Under the pieces are notes generated by a model. The model searched no databases. It was given only the letters and a program-made list of their open reading frames with translations, and had not been told where the DNA came from. The position numbers and the translations under genes are program-made. A DNA stretch of 64,000 bases. It comes from Venturia oleaginea. Taxonomy: Eukaryota; Ascomycota; Dothideomycetes; Venturiales; Venturiaceae. Location: NCBI GenBank assembly GCA_013176395.1, contig JABMLP010000029.1, forward strand, positions 372,001-436,000. Direction: 5' to 3'. Positions 32,303 to 41,007 of the stretch are shown here, in pieces. Within the stretch, counting starts at the first letter, position 1, and every line of letters starts with the position of its first letter.

Positions 32303-34134
32303 ACGTATTCCACCACCGAGCCGGCCACACCACCGAGCCGGCCACTTTTCCTTGGCACGACCAACTCATATTACGCCTCTTCAATTTTATCGCTATCAAC
32401 AATAGATTCCAAGTCTGTCGTGCTGCTATCTGATTCAGAAGATATCTCAATATCCTTTTTACACCTTCGCGCATTGTGCCCAGTCGCGCCGCAGTTCCCA
32501 CAGCGCCGTAAAGCTGGCCGGGCTGTTTCTTGATCACCACTACCACGAGCCTTCTTTGATTTCTGAGGCGCTACAGACGCCTCAGCAGCTACCTGCGCTG
32601 CTGCAGCCCCGTACTCTATAGTACCACCTTGCCGGATCCACTTCCTTTTGCGCGATTTTCGCTTTGTCATTACTACCAATTGCTCTTCAAGCTCGTGGTT
32701 TCGTGCAATAAGTAGAGCATTCTGGTGCAGCATCAATTCAGCGCCCTTGACAAGCTGAGAGAAGCTAGTCTGCGCAGTAACTGGTGACCGAGTGGAAGAT
32801 TCGCGTACAAGCTTTGATTGAGACCCAAATTCTTGAGTATTGCTTGGAGTCTTCGACTGCTACGGCGTCTCCTGCGGTGGGAGTGCTGATGGGGTACTTA
32901 GCCGTACTTCAAGGCGATCCAATACCACCTCCGCGTTAATAGGGACTAGCTCTACCATCTCAAAAGCCTTTCGACAGTTGTCTTCTGTAAACACGTCGAA
33001 AAACGCGTCTTTGAAGGCTGGGAGGAAGCCTTCTTTGCTGATATGGTAGACGCGTCGGCGTGCCAAGTCTCGAACTCGTTGAGAGTACTTGCACTTCAAC
33101 GGCGAGAAGCAGACCACATCAAGCCGCTGGAGGAGATGCGATGAATTAGGTGGCATACAGAGCGTTATGATCTTATGTTCGAGGCAGTAGTCCTTGAAAT
33201 CCTGGTTGAGATGGCTCTCATGGCCGTCCAAGATGAGCAGCTTATACCCCCCCACTTGACGCGCCTTTGTATACGCGTCAAAGTGCTTCAACCACTCAAG
33301 ACCAAGCGCGTTGTTTGTCCAGCCGTTCTCAGAGACCGAGAGCTTCCAATTCCGTGGTATATCTGCCTTCTCATACCACGCAGAGATGTGAACGCGTCCT
33401 TTGTAGATAATGAATGGCGGGGTCGCATACCCAGCGGCGCAGATGCTCTGGATAACTGTAACCCACTCGCGATCGCCTGGCTGGATCAAATTAGGCCGTG
33501 TACGTCTTTCAGAAGCTGTGACGACCTTCATTGACTCAATAACGCCCATCTGGAAGCCAATCTCGTCAAAGTTGTGCGTATCCTTGCCGTGGATGCCGTA
33601 CTTGGCTTTAGTATCTGCAACGAGCTTGAACCACGCGCCGATAATCTCTGGGTCTTCCTGTAGTATCCTCTGCCTATCCTTGGCTCGATTGAAGGCCATC
33701 TTGAGCTCATCTGAGCGCATTACGAATCTCTCAGCCCAGTTTTTCCCTACTGGCTCTCCACCGCGTACACCCAGCAGTTTATCCGCCATATCTGCCACCT
33801 CACACAGCCGGGGCGCAAATCCTCGCAAATCGAGATCGAGGATATATTGGACAAGCGTTTGCTCTTCTGTTGCAGTGAGCTTATGGAAGTTTGGGCGAGT
33901 TTGAGATCGAGAGGTAATTCCGCAGAGCCGATCAGAGAGCCTTTGGTGTTTGATGTTGAAGGCTGCAGCAGCACGCCGTAGGCTTTTAAATTGGCCAGAG
34001 GTATAGGTCTGAAGAGCGAGATCAATTCTGTCTTCTTCTTGAACGGCTATCGCGTTGCGTTGTTGAGACAATGCGTGTTGAAGAGGATAAGGGCTGTGCC
34101 AAGGAAAAGTGGCCGGCTCGGTGGTGGAATACGT
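32303..34134 (-). mobile_element. pogo/Fot1-type transposon copy 2, full length
   Basis: 1832 bp flanked by TA on both sides. Inverted ends share ACGTATTCCACCACCGAGCC and continue to CTTTTCCTTGGCA. The left end has a 17-bp internal duplication (CACCACCGAGCCGGCCA occurs twice), so the arms differ in length. One long gene fills it, with a single nonsense codon. Confidence 0.9.
32371..34071 (-). pseudogene. pogo/Fot1-type transposase with one in-frame TAG
   Basis: A single frame from MSQQRNAIAV (34071) to the stop at 32371, about 566 residues, broken once by TAG at 32860-32862. An N-terminal psq helix-turn-helix and CENP-B-like domain lie at about residues 10-130. Catalytic blocks are NFDEIGFQMG (Asp), LLILDGHESH (Asp) and LQRLDVVCFSPLK (Asp). 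Past the TAG come a coiled basic segment (HELEEQLVVMTKRKSRKRK) and a CCHC zinc knuckle CGNCGATGHNARRC. The third copy has TGG where this copy has TAG, so the stop is a point change. Before the TAG the catalytic domain is complete, so a shorter protein of 403 residues could still be made. Confidence 0.88.
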
Positions 34135-34167
34135 TAGTATTTATTGGCTAGTAAACTAATCGACAAG

Positions 34168-34363
34168 TGTTACGAAGAGGCTATGGCTCAAAGTAATATA
34201 GCTGGATTTGGCTAATCCGTACAGTAGGGTTCAAGTGGTCCGGGGCGACAATATCGTATCAAACAAGTGAAGCGAAGCTTGCAAGATATAAGAGTCGTGA
34301 ATTGTGCTAATTAACTAAAAGCAATAACGAAGTAACTAGAGAGTGAAGATACGAGACACTGAA
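34168..34363 (-). repeat. solo LTR family A, copy 2, distal part
   Basis: TGTTACGAAGAGGC... on the + strand, the inverse of 2620-2821. It is cut at CTGAA (34359-34363) by the chromovirus, and the rest follows at 40550-40614. Confidence 0.8.
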
Positions 34364-34696
34364 TGTAAGAGTTCAACCCTCAAAGGTGTTTCGCAAGTGA
34401 GAGAAGACTGCTTGTATTTCAAAGTATCTAAGTACAGAGAAGAAAGTGTAAGTACAGGAAGGATAGCTAGTATATATAATCCTCCTCTTACAATAGATCC
34501 TTCTAGAAAGTATCTTTAAATGGAAACGTGACAGCTTGCAAAATAGAACATGGCAGCTTGCGAAATAGAACATGACAGCTTGCAAAATAGAACATGACAG
34601 CTTGCAAAATAGAACATGACAGCTTGCAGAATAACAAGAGAACAATTGGAAATCCAGTCATGGATAAGCTAGAGAGAAGGATTCCATCCCTTAACA
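34364..34696 (-). repeat. 3' LTR of chromovirus
   Basis: 333 bp, TGTAAGAGTT...CCCTTAACA on the + strand. It contains four to five copies of a GACAGCTTGCAAAATAGAACAT unit of about 22 bp near 34528-34630. It appears identical to the 5' LTR. Confidence 0.95.
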
Positions 34697-34720
34697 TTAT
34701 CCCCTCCCCCCCTCTCTTGT
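34697..34720 (-). promoter_or_regulatory. polypurine tract, overlapping the end of pol
   Basis: Minus strand GAGAGGGGGGGAGGGGATAA directly before the LTR. It serves as plus-strand primer site. It also encodes the last residues REGGRG and the stop. Confidence 0.85.
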
Positions 34721-37700
34721 AGATCGATGTGAGCGTAGTCTCTGAGGGCGTAGTATAGGTCCGTCGTTTTCAAGAACGTTGCCGTAGGCACTTTCAAAAG
34801 CGTCCAGAGCTGTAGTTTGTTGGAGTTCGCTAAGGGGTTCCCACGTAGGATCAACGTAGCCTACCCACTTAACTAAGACTTCTCGCGTTTGTTGTCGACC
34901 TCGCCGGCGCCATCTTGCGGCTAGAATAGCCTCGATACCGTATTCCTCGTCTCCTTGTTCAGTTACTATAGGAGGCGGCTGTGTATTATCTTGTATTTGT
35001 GAAGGTAGGGGATCTGTGCCAGCTCTCCTAAGTAAAGACGTATGAAATCGGTTGTGGATTCCTCTGGGTGTATCAAGCTCGTAAGACATTGAGTTGATAA
35101 CTCGTGTAACTGTATACTTCCCATGAATCCAGTCTAGTTTCTTACAAGGACGTAGGGTTTTTACGTTCTTTAGGTTGAGCCAGACTTTGTCTCCCACTTT
35201 AAAAGAGTCAGCCGGAGCACGATCTCTATTAGAGTAGTATTCTTGCTGTTGCTGAGCTGATACCATTGACGTTTCTGCCCATTCTTGTGCGTCCTTCAAT
35301 TTTGCTACAAGATCTTGTGCTTTTTCTTTTGGATTCTTAGGGGTTTCCTGGGGAGCTTCAACAGTTCCTATATGCTCAATGTTATAACCGTGGGTTAAGA
35401 AGAAAGGCGATAGGCCCGTAGCTTGGTTTGGTCTATTATCGAGGCATATTTGAGCAATAGGCAGGAGCTCGACCCAGTCGTTCTGACTAAATGTACAGAA
35501 CTTACGTAGATAGGCTTCAACTTCTTGATTTCTTCTTTCCGTAGATCCATCAGTCTCAGGGTGATACGCTGTAGAGAGTCTTCTCTCTATCTTAAGAAGG
35601 TGACAAACTTCTTTCCAGAAAGCATTAACAAATTGCGTGTCCCTATCTGAGACTAGAGATCTAGGAAGCCAGTGTAATCTTACGTAGTTCTGCATAAATA
35701 GTTTTGCAAATCCTTCAGCTCCAAACTGTTCTTTAGGCACTGGGAACAGGATAGTTCCTTTACCCAAGCGGTCAGTAATAACGCAGAGTCTTGTGCATCT
35801 TTGGCTCTCTGGTAATTCGACTATGAAGTCTACTGAAATATCTTGCCAGATACGGCTAGGGACAGGAAGAGGTTTAAGTAAACCTTTCTTTTTGTCTCGC
35901 CAGACTGAAGTTCTTCCGCAGACGTCACAATTGCGTATAAACTGACGTATATCTTGAGCAAATCCCGGCCAGTAGAACTGTCTGGAGAGAATAGCAATAG
36001 TAGCTTCTCGTCCAGGATGCCCTGATAGGACTGAATCGTGTATTTCTTGAATTACTCCTGTTAAGAGAGGCTCGTAGGAGGGCAACCAGATTCGGTCTCT
36101 ATAGTAGAGCTGGTTATTTTCGACTTTACAATCTCCTATAGAAGTAGGAACCTTTAGCTTAGATGGGAACTGCCTATCTTGCTTTAGAACGCTTTGGAAA
36201 ATACGTCTGTAGTCTAGATCTCCTTCGAGTGCAGTTTCCCATCTATCCCTTAGATCACCTGAGAGAAAGGGATTTTGTATAAAGGGGATAGGTTCTTTGT
36301 CTACTTCTTGAGCATTTTCTTGGGCAGCTTCTTCTCTTGCAGGAGTCTTATCCTCTAGAACGTTAATCCAAAGCTTTGGAGGTAATAACGTTCTAGTTCT
36401 TTCAACGATTCTTGGGTCTTGAATATCCTTTGGGAGATCTTGATCCCTTCGAGTTAAGGCGTCTGGAACTACAGATTCAGAGCCTGGGCGATAGCCTAGT
36501 TTGAAGTTAAACTTAGCTAGTATCTGCGCCCATCTCATTTGCCTTTCATTTAGTTCCCTTTTTACCATAAACTTCTCAAGGTTCTTGTGATCTGTGAGGA
36601 TAATGAATGGCTTACTTAGGCTTAGTAGCTCGCTAGTCCAATGGACTAGAGCTTTGACTATAGCCATAAGTTCTTTGTCGTGGATATCATAATTGCATTC
36701 GGCTGGCAAGTGCTTAGTAGAGAAGAAAGCACATGGTTTCCAGTTACCTAGCTCATCTTTTTGACTAAGTACTGCTCCGGAAGCCCAGCCTGAAGCATCA
36801 GGTTCTACTCGCGTAGGCTTATCTTCATCAAGTGCAGACAGGACAGGTTCTTTGCAAAACTCTGCCTTAAGTTTTTGAAAAGATTCTTCTTGCTCCTTTC
36901 CCCATAAAAATGGAGTATTCTTCTTTGTAAGGCGAACCAGAGGCTCCCTTATTGTTGAGTTATCTTTTACAAAGTCACGGTAGAAGTTTGTAAAGCCTAG
37001 GAAGCCACGTACTCCTCGTAGAGTAGTAGGACGTTCCCATTCTTTAATTGCTTTGATCTTCTCCGGATCCATGTGTAGGCCCGTTTCAGTATCTATAACG
37101 AAGCCTAGATACTTGACTCGTTTGGTATTAAACTCGCACTTCCGAATATCAAGGTATAACCCAGCGTTAAGGCAGCTTTGAAGTATCTTTTCAGTCTTTT
37201 CTTCATGGTCTTTAAGGTTCTTTGAAGAGTATATTACTATATCGTCTAGATAAGCTGAGCAGAACTCGTCTAGGTATCGTCGAAGGATATAGTTTATATA
37301 CCGTTGAAAAGACGCAGGTGCACCGGTTAAGCCAAAGGGAGTAACTAGCCATTCAAATAGACCATATCTAGTTCGAAAGGCAGTTTTGAACTCATCTCCC
37401 GTTGCGATTCGAATCTTGTGGAAGGCAGCATTTACATCAAGCTTACTAAGATACTTAGCACGAGCTAAGGTTAGTAAAGTCTCTTTTACTAACGGTAGCG
37501 GGTACCTATCCTTTCGAGTAATTGCGTTTAAGGCTCGGTAGTCTACGCAAAAGCGTAAGCCCCCTCCTGGTTTCTTCACAAAGAGAACTGGAGACGCAGC
37601 AACTGATTTACTCTCTCGGATAAAGCCTTTATCTAGTAGCTCTGTAAGAGTCCTTCGCAAAACAAGGAGTTGTTCTCGACCCATACCATATAGAGGTCCC

Positions 37701-38482
37701 CAAGGAAGTGGTTTTCCTTCTTCTATAGGTATTTCGTGATCAATCCCAGGGCGATGCGGTGGTAGTCTCTCGGCCCTTTTAGGATCAAAGACAGCAGCGT
37801 ACTTATGAAACCTCTTAGGTAGCAATTCCAGTATTTGCTCTGTTGTCAAAGGGACTTTCGGCTTCAAGGCAATATCAATATCTCGAAGAGTAACAGCAAA
37901 TACTCTAGACGCGTCTTTGATTTTCTCAAGTGTAGAAGTGACAAGGCGGTGGAATCTTACGGGCGCTACTTGTTGTATATCAAGTTTGTCTTCAAATTTA
38001 GCATCGCGAATGCTAATCCCGTTTGCAAAGGTAAGAGTACCTTTAGATTCATTGATAACGGCTTTGGTGTCCTTGAGAAAAGGCCTGCCTAGTAGAAGAT
38101 CCTCAAATTGTCCCGGGACTATATAAGCAAAAGCGTTGCATATAAGTCCCCCTAAATCTAGGTTCAACTTCGCAATTTTTGTCACTTGGGTCTGTCCTTC
38201 TTCCTTAAGAACTCCACCTATAGTACGCGGACTAATAGGGAGTACTTCAAGGTCCATCTGCGAAGCTTTCTCCTCGTTTATTGATGCGTAGCAGCTAGAT
38301 CCATTATCAAGGAGAGTTTTAAGAGAGTATATATCGTTCACTATAGTATTTGTGTAGAAAAGGCGGGAGAGCATCTTGGGTCTGAACTGCTCCCATTCTT
38401 TTTCTATCCGAGAACGGTGTGAATCAGTGTCTTTGTTCGAATTCAAAATACTATTTACTCTCTCAATTGACTCCTTTGACAA
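34697..38482 (-). CDS. pol: chromovirus Pol: protease, RT, RNase H, integrase, chromodomain
   Basis: 1261 residues counted from the TTG codon at 38482. No ATG is present near this end and the frame is open upstream into gag, so it is most likely made as Gag-Pol. Domains: protease with LLDNGSSCYA (Asp59); reverse transcriptase with YLDD at 411-414; RNase H with EPDASGWASG (Asp562) and LTDHKN (Asp631); integrase zinc site His815, His822, Cys852, Cys855 and catalytic Asp885, Asp946, Glu982; chromodomain near 1178-1230 (REVLVKWVGYVDPTWEPLSEL). Chromodomains guide integration to chromatin marks in this group. All key residues are present. The stop codon TAA directly touches the 3' LTR. Confidence 0.95.
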   Translation of the reverse strand: MSKESIERVNSILNSNKDTDSHRSRIEKEWEQFRPKMLSRLFYTNTIVNDIYSLKTLLDNGSSCYASINEEKASQMDLEVLPISPRTIGGVLKEEGQTQVTKIAKLNLDLGGLICNAFAYIVPGQFEDLLLGRPFLKDTKAVINESKGTLTFANGISIRDAKFEDKLDIQQVAPVRFHRLVTSTLEKIKDASRVFAVTLRDIDIALKPKVPLTTEQILELLPKRFHKYAAVFDPKRAERLPPHRPGIDHEIPIEEGKPLPWGPLYGMGREQLLVLRRTLTELLDKGFIRESKSVAASPVLFVKKPGGGLRFCVDYRALNAITRKDRYPLPLVKETLLTLARAKYLSKLDVNAAFHKIRIATGDEFKTAFRTRYGLFEWLVTPFGLTGAPASFQRYINYILRRYLDEFCSAYLDDIVIYSSKNLKDHEEKTEKILQSCLNAGLYLDIRKCEFNTKRVKYLGFVIDTETGLHMDPEKIKAIKEWERPTTLRGVRGFLGFTNFYRDFVKDNSTIREPLVRLTKKNTPFLWGKEQEESFQKLKAEFCKEPVLSALDEDKPTRVEPDASGWASGAVLSQKDELGNWKPCAFFSTKHLPAECNYDIHDKELMAIVKALVHWTSELLSLSKPFIILTDHKNLEKFMVKRELNERQMRWAQILAKFNFKLGYRPGSESVVPDALTRRDQDLPKDIQDPRIVERTRTLLPPKLWINVLEDKTPAREEAAQENAQEVDKEPIPFIQNPFLSGDLRDRWETALEGDLDYRRIFQSVLKQDRQFPSKLKVPTSIGDCKVENNQLYYRDRIWLPSYEPLLTGVIQEIHDSVLSGHPGREATIAILSRQFYWPGFAQDIRQFIRNCDVCGRTSVWRDKKKGLLKPLPVPSRIWQDISVDFIVELPESQRCTRLCVITDRLGKGTILFPVPKEQFGAEGFAKLFMQNYVRLHWLPRSLVSDRDTQFVNAFWKEVCHLLKIERRLSTAYHPETDGSTERRNQEVEAYLRKFCTFSQNDWVELLPIAQICLDNRPNQATGLSPFFLTHGYNIEHIGTVEAPQETPKNPKEKAQDLVAKLKDAQEWAETSMVSAQQQQEYYSNRDRAPADSFKVGDKVWLNLKNVKTLRPCKKLDWIHGKYTVTRVINSMSYELDTPRGIHNRFHTSLLRRAGTDPLPSQIQDNTQPPPIVTEQGDEEYGIEAILAARWRRRGRQQTREVLVKWVGYVDPTWEPLSELQQTTALDAFESAYGNVLENDGPILRPQRLRSHRSTREGGRG

Positions 38483-38529
38483 TTTTGCTCTATCTACTCT
38501 ACGCCTCCATCCACGACTTTGGATAGAGG

Positions 38530-39552
38530 CTACTCTTTTTCCGAGTAGTCCTCTTCTTCAACTTCTTCATTCTCCTCAGTGGTTCCTTTGGCCCTTTTTG
38601 AACCAAGTTGCGTGACTCTTTCTACCTCTGTATCCAACCAGCAGTCTTTCATTCTATGGCCGGCCTTCCCACAGCGTAAGCAGAGGTTATTTGCCTTCCT
38701 ATATTCATAGGCTTTAGACGAAATTTTTAACTTGTTTACGCGTGTAGGCTCCCAGTCCATAGCGTTCAGATCTTTAAAAGACTTCTCTTTATCTCTGAAT
38801 CGTAACTTATCTTCTGAGGAAGAGAGCATCTTTGCTGTAGTGATTTGCATACTTGTATTCAAAAGATCGGACACAAACTGCTGGTAGGAGGTACTCTGAG
38901 ATTGGCCTATTCTCTGGTTTCGCAGCTCTTGATTTATTGCTTTGTGGAGAAATGCAATTTTAACAGCGTCAGGCCAAGTCATTCCTCCAGCATTAGCAAG
39001 AGTGGTTTCAAAACGGGGAAGAAAAGAGAAGAAGGGTTCTTTCTCTTTTTGTTTGATTGTGGACAGGCTTACAGTAGCTCTTTGTTGTTGTACTGGATCG
39101 CCATAGAAGTTGTCCATATACTGTAACAATTTCTGTCCCGTTTTATCTTCCTCTGGAGCTGTCTTTACGTAGGCCAGAGTAGCCTGAGCTGCGGAGCCTC
39201 GTAGAGAGGAGAAGATGTAGGCAAATTGGTTCCTACTATCCCCTATAGATTCTGCGTCTATCTCCAACTTCATCCTTGCTTGTTGAAACCACTGAGCCCA
39301 TTCAGAACGCTTGCCATCAAATTCTTGGAGCTTAGGAAGTACAGCTTTCTTCCTATGTATTCTGTCTTTTTGTGAATTCTTAGTCTCTTGTCCTTCTACT
39401 ACGTTCTCAGAGCGAGTAGTGTTAGGCAAGATTGTAAGAATACGCGTAATAGCATCGTTCTGAATGGCTAGTTGATGTTGTAATGCTGCCATAGCTTCTT
39501 GTAGGGCTTGGGGTTCTTGAGGAACTCTTTGTTCCTGATCTTCTCCTTCCAT
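38530..39552 (-). CDS. gag: chromovirus Gag
   Basis: 340 residues from MEGEDQEQRV. An N-terminal coiled coil (about 15-45) precedes the capsid-like region (LPKLQEFDGKRSEWAQW and QFAYIFSSLRG are typical), and a CCHC knuckle CLRCGKAGHRMKDC lies near residue 290. The C-terminal tail is acidic (ENEEVEEEDYSEKE). Gag forms the particle that packages the RNA. It ends at TAG just after GGAAAAAG; the pol frame is open across this point in the -1 frame. Confidence 0.9.
   Translation of the reverse strand: MEGEDQEQRVPQEPQALQEAMAALQHQLAIQNDAITRILTILPNTTRSENVVEGQETKNSQKDRIHRKKAVLPKLQEFDGKRSEWAQWFQQARMKLEIDAESIGDSRNQFAYIFSSLRGSAAQATLAYVKTAPEEDKTGQKLLQYMDNFYGDPVQQQRATVSLSTIKQKEKEPFFSFLPRFETTLANAGGMTWPDAVKIAFLHKAINQELRNQRIGQSQSTSYQQFVSDLLNTSMQITTAKMLSSSEDKLRFRDKEKSFKDLNAMDWEPTRVNKLKISSKAYEYRKANNLCLRCGKAGHRMKDCWLDTEVERVTQLGSKRAKGTTEENEEVEEEDYSEKE
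38535..38542 (-). promoter_or_regulatory. candidate -1 frameshift site between gag and pol
   Basis: GGAAAAAG on the minus strand, two codons before the gag TAG. Reading in the -1 frame from here gives GKRVASIQ and continues without stop into pol. The site is not the textbook heptamer, but AAA re-pairs fully on slippage. Confidence 0.55.
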
Positions 39553-40204
39553 ATTTTCACCTATGAGAGATAATAGAGAGCACTACTATACACACTCCTA
39601 GGCTCTACTCTAGAGATTTGCTAGGCAGTATAGAGTCAATGCCTATTAGTATAGGAAGGTGACTATAGAATCCCAGAAGGATTTTTTACACTATAGTCCG
39701 CTCTGCAATCCTTATTACTAAGGACAGAGCTCCCAGGGACTGTGAAGGCCAAGTGTATTAAATCTCTCTCCCTAGCTCTTTCTTTCCTCAGCTTATTACA
39801 GCTTCAACTCCTAAGACTACGCTGTCTTAGGATGACCTGCCCTTGCTTCTTGGAGATTCTAGCACGTTCTAGAAAATCTCAGTTTGAATTCTCTTGAATT
39901 CCCTTTTTGGATTGGCCCTTTCGGTTGGCCCTTGCTTCTTGGAGATTCTAGCACCTTCTAGAAAATCTCAGCTTGAATTCTCTTGAATTCCCTTTTTGTT
40001 TGGCCCTTGAGGTTGGCCCTTGAAGTTGGCCTTTGAGGTTGGCCCTTGCTTCTTGAGTTAGGACAAGTGTCCTCTTCTTGAAATTCCTTTCTGTTTGGCC
40101 CTTGAGGTTGGCCCTCGCTTCTTGGATTAGGACAAGTGTCCTCTTCTTGAAATTCCTTTTTGGAGCTTGCTCTCTGTGAGCCTTTCTTCCTTTGTAAGAC
40201 TGAG
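39553..40204 (-). other. chromovirus 5' leader with degenerate repeats
   Basis: About 650 bp between the priming site and gag. It holds repeated CCTTGAGGTTGGCCCTTGCTTCTTG-type units (39900-40150) and an inverted pair around CCTAAGACTACGCTGTCTTAGG (39810-39832). It is homologous to the leader arms of the palindromic element (for example 5041-5100 and 5700-5840). No long frame is supported. Confidence 0.75.
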
Positions 40205-40215
40205 GTACTTAGATA
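40205..40215 (-). promoter_or_regulatory. self-priming site of chromovirus
   Basis: Minus strand TATCTAAGTAC, one base after the LTR end. It is the exact reverse complement of GTACTTAGATA inside the LTR (40288-40278). Tf1-type elements prime reverse transcription by folding the first 11 nt of the RNA onto such a site. No tRNA match was noticed. Confidence 0.75.
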
Positions 40216-40216
40216 A

Positions 40217-40549
40217 TGTAAGAGTTCAACCCTCAAAGGTGTTTCGCAAGTGAGAGAAGACTGCTTGTATTTCAAAGTATCTAAGTACAGAGAAGAAAGT
40301 GTAAGTACAGGAAGGATAGCTAGTATATATAATCCTCCTCTTACAATAGATCCTTCTAGAAAGTATCTTTAAATGGAAACGTGACAGCTTGCAAAATAGA
40401 ACATGGCAGCTTGCGAAATAGAACATGACAGCTTGCAAAATAGAACATGACAGCTTGCAAAATAGAACATGACAGCTTGCAGAATAACAAGAGAACAATT
40501 GGAAATCCAGTCATGGATAAGCTAGAGAGAAGGATTCCATCCCTTAACA
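40217..40549 (-). repeat. 5' LTR of chromovirus
   Basis: 333 bp. On the minus strand it has TATATATA near 40331-40323 and, about 35 nt further, GTACTTAGATA (40288-40278), the likely 5' end of the transcript. From there to the LTR end is about 72 nt. Confidence 0.95.
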
Positions 40550-40614
40550 CTGAAGGAGCAGAGTCTCGTCCTATATATAGAAATCCATCTCCTAAAAAAC
40601 TTCGCTCGTGGCGC
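40550..40614 (-). repeat. solo LTR family A, copy 2, proximal part
   Basis: Continues 34168-34363 across the chromovirus: GAGTCTCGTCC, AAATCCATCTCCTAAAAA, CTCGTGGCGC match the inverse of 2555-2625. It is cut at about 40614 by a further LTR fragment. Confidence 0.75.
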
Positions 40615-41007
40615 TGTAAGGGTTCTTCCCTAAGTGATATTTCGCAAAGAAGAGAAGAATACTTATTAATTGAAAGTATCTAAGTACAGGGAAGAAAGTG
40701 TAAGTACAGGAAGGATATGTTGAGAAGCTACAAACGCACGAACTACACGAATACGAGCTTCAAAAGATAGTGAATTGCATGACTTCAAAAGCTAGGAATC
40801 TACAGCATAGTTAAGTCATTTGAGTACCCTCAATTCATGCATTGATGCATGGATTGAGATGCATCAAGTACACATCAGAAACGGGGTCTTGAAACGATCC
40901 TGAAACCCAACAGGATAGCTTGTATATATAATCCTCCTCTTACAAATAGATCCTTCTAGAATGTATCTTCAAATAGAACATAACAGCTTGCAAAATAACA
41001 AAAGAGG
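40615..41007 (-). repeat. diverged LTR of the chromovirus family, interrupted
   Basis: TGTAAGGGTTCTTCCCTAAG at 40615, then blocks shared with the chromovirus LTR (GAAAGTATCTAAGTACAG, GTGTAAGTACAGGAAGGATA, then after the interruption GGATAGCTTGTATATATAATCC and ACAGCTTGCAAAATAACA). It is clearly older than the 34364 copy. The far end is not clear. It is interrupted at 40718-40912. Confidence 0.65.
40718..40912 (+). repeat. solo LTR, family C (195 bp)
   Basis: TGTTGAGAAGC...GAAACCCAACA, flanked by GGATA at 40713-40717 and 40913-40917. It sits inside the LTR fragment above. It contains a CATTGATGCATGGATTGAGATGCAT-type palindromic stretch. Confidence 0.8.

Larger units (their letters stand above)
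34364..40549 (-). mobile_element. full-length Ty3/gypsy chromovirus, recent insertion
   Basis: 6186 bp, minus strand, flanked by the 5-bp duplication CTGAA (34359-34363 and 40550-40554). Two LTRs of 333 bp that I read as identical; both gag and pol frames are intact. Order: 5' LTR (40549-40217), self-priming site, leader of about 650 bp, gag, pol, polypurine tract, 3' LTR. The chromodomain and the self-priming site place it in the Tf1/sushi-like chromoviruses. It could be active. It lies inside solo LTR family A copy 2. Confidence 0.95.
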
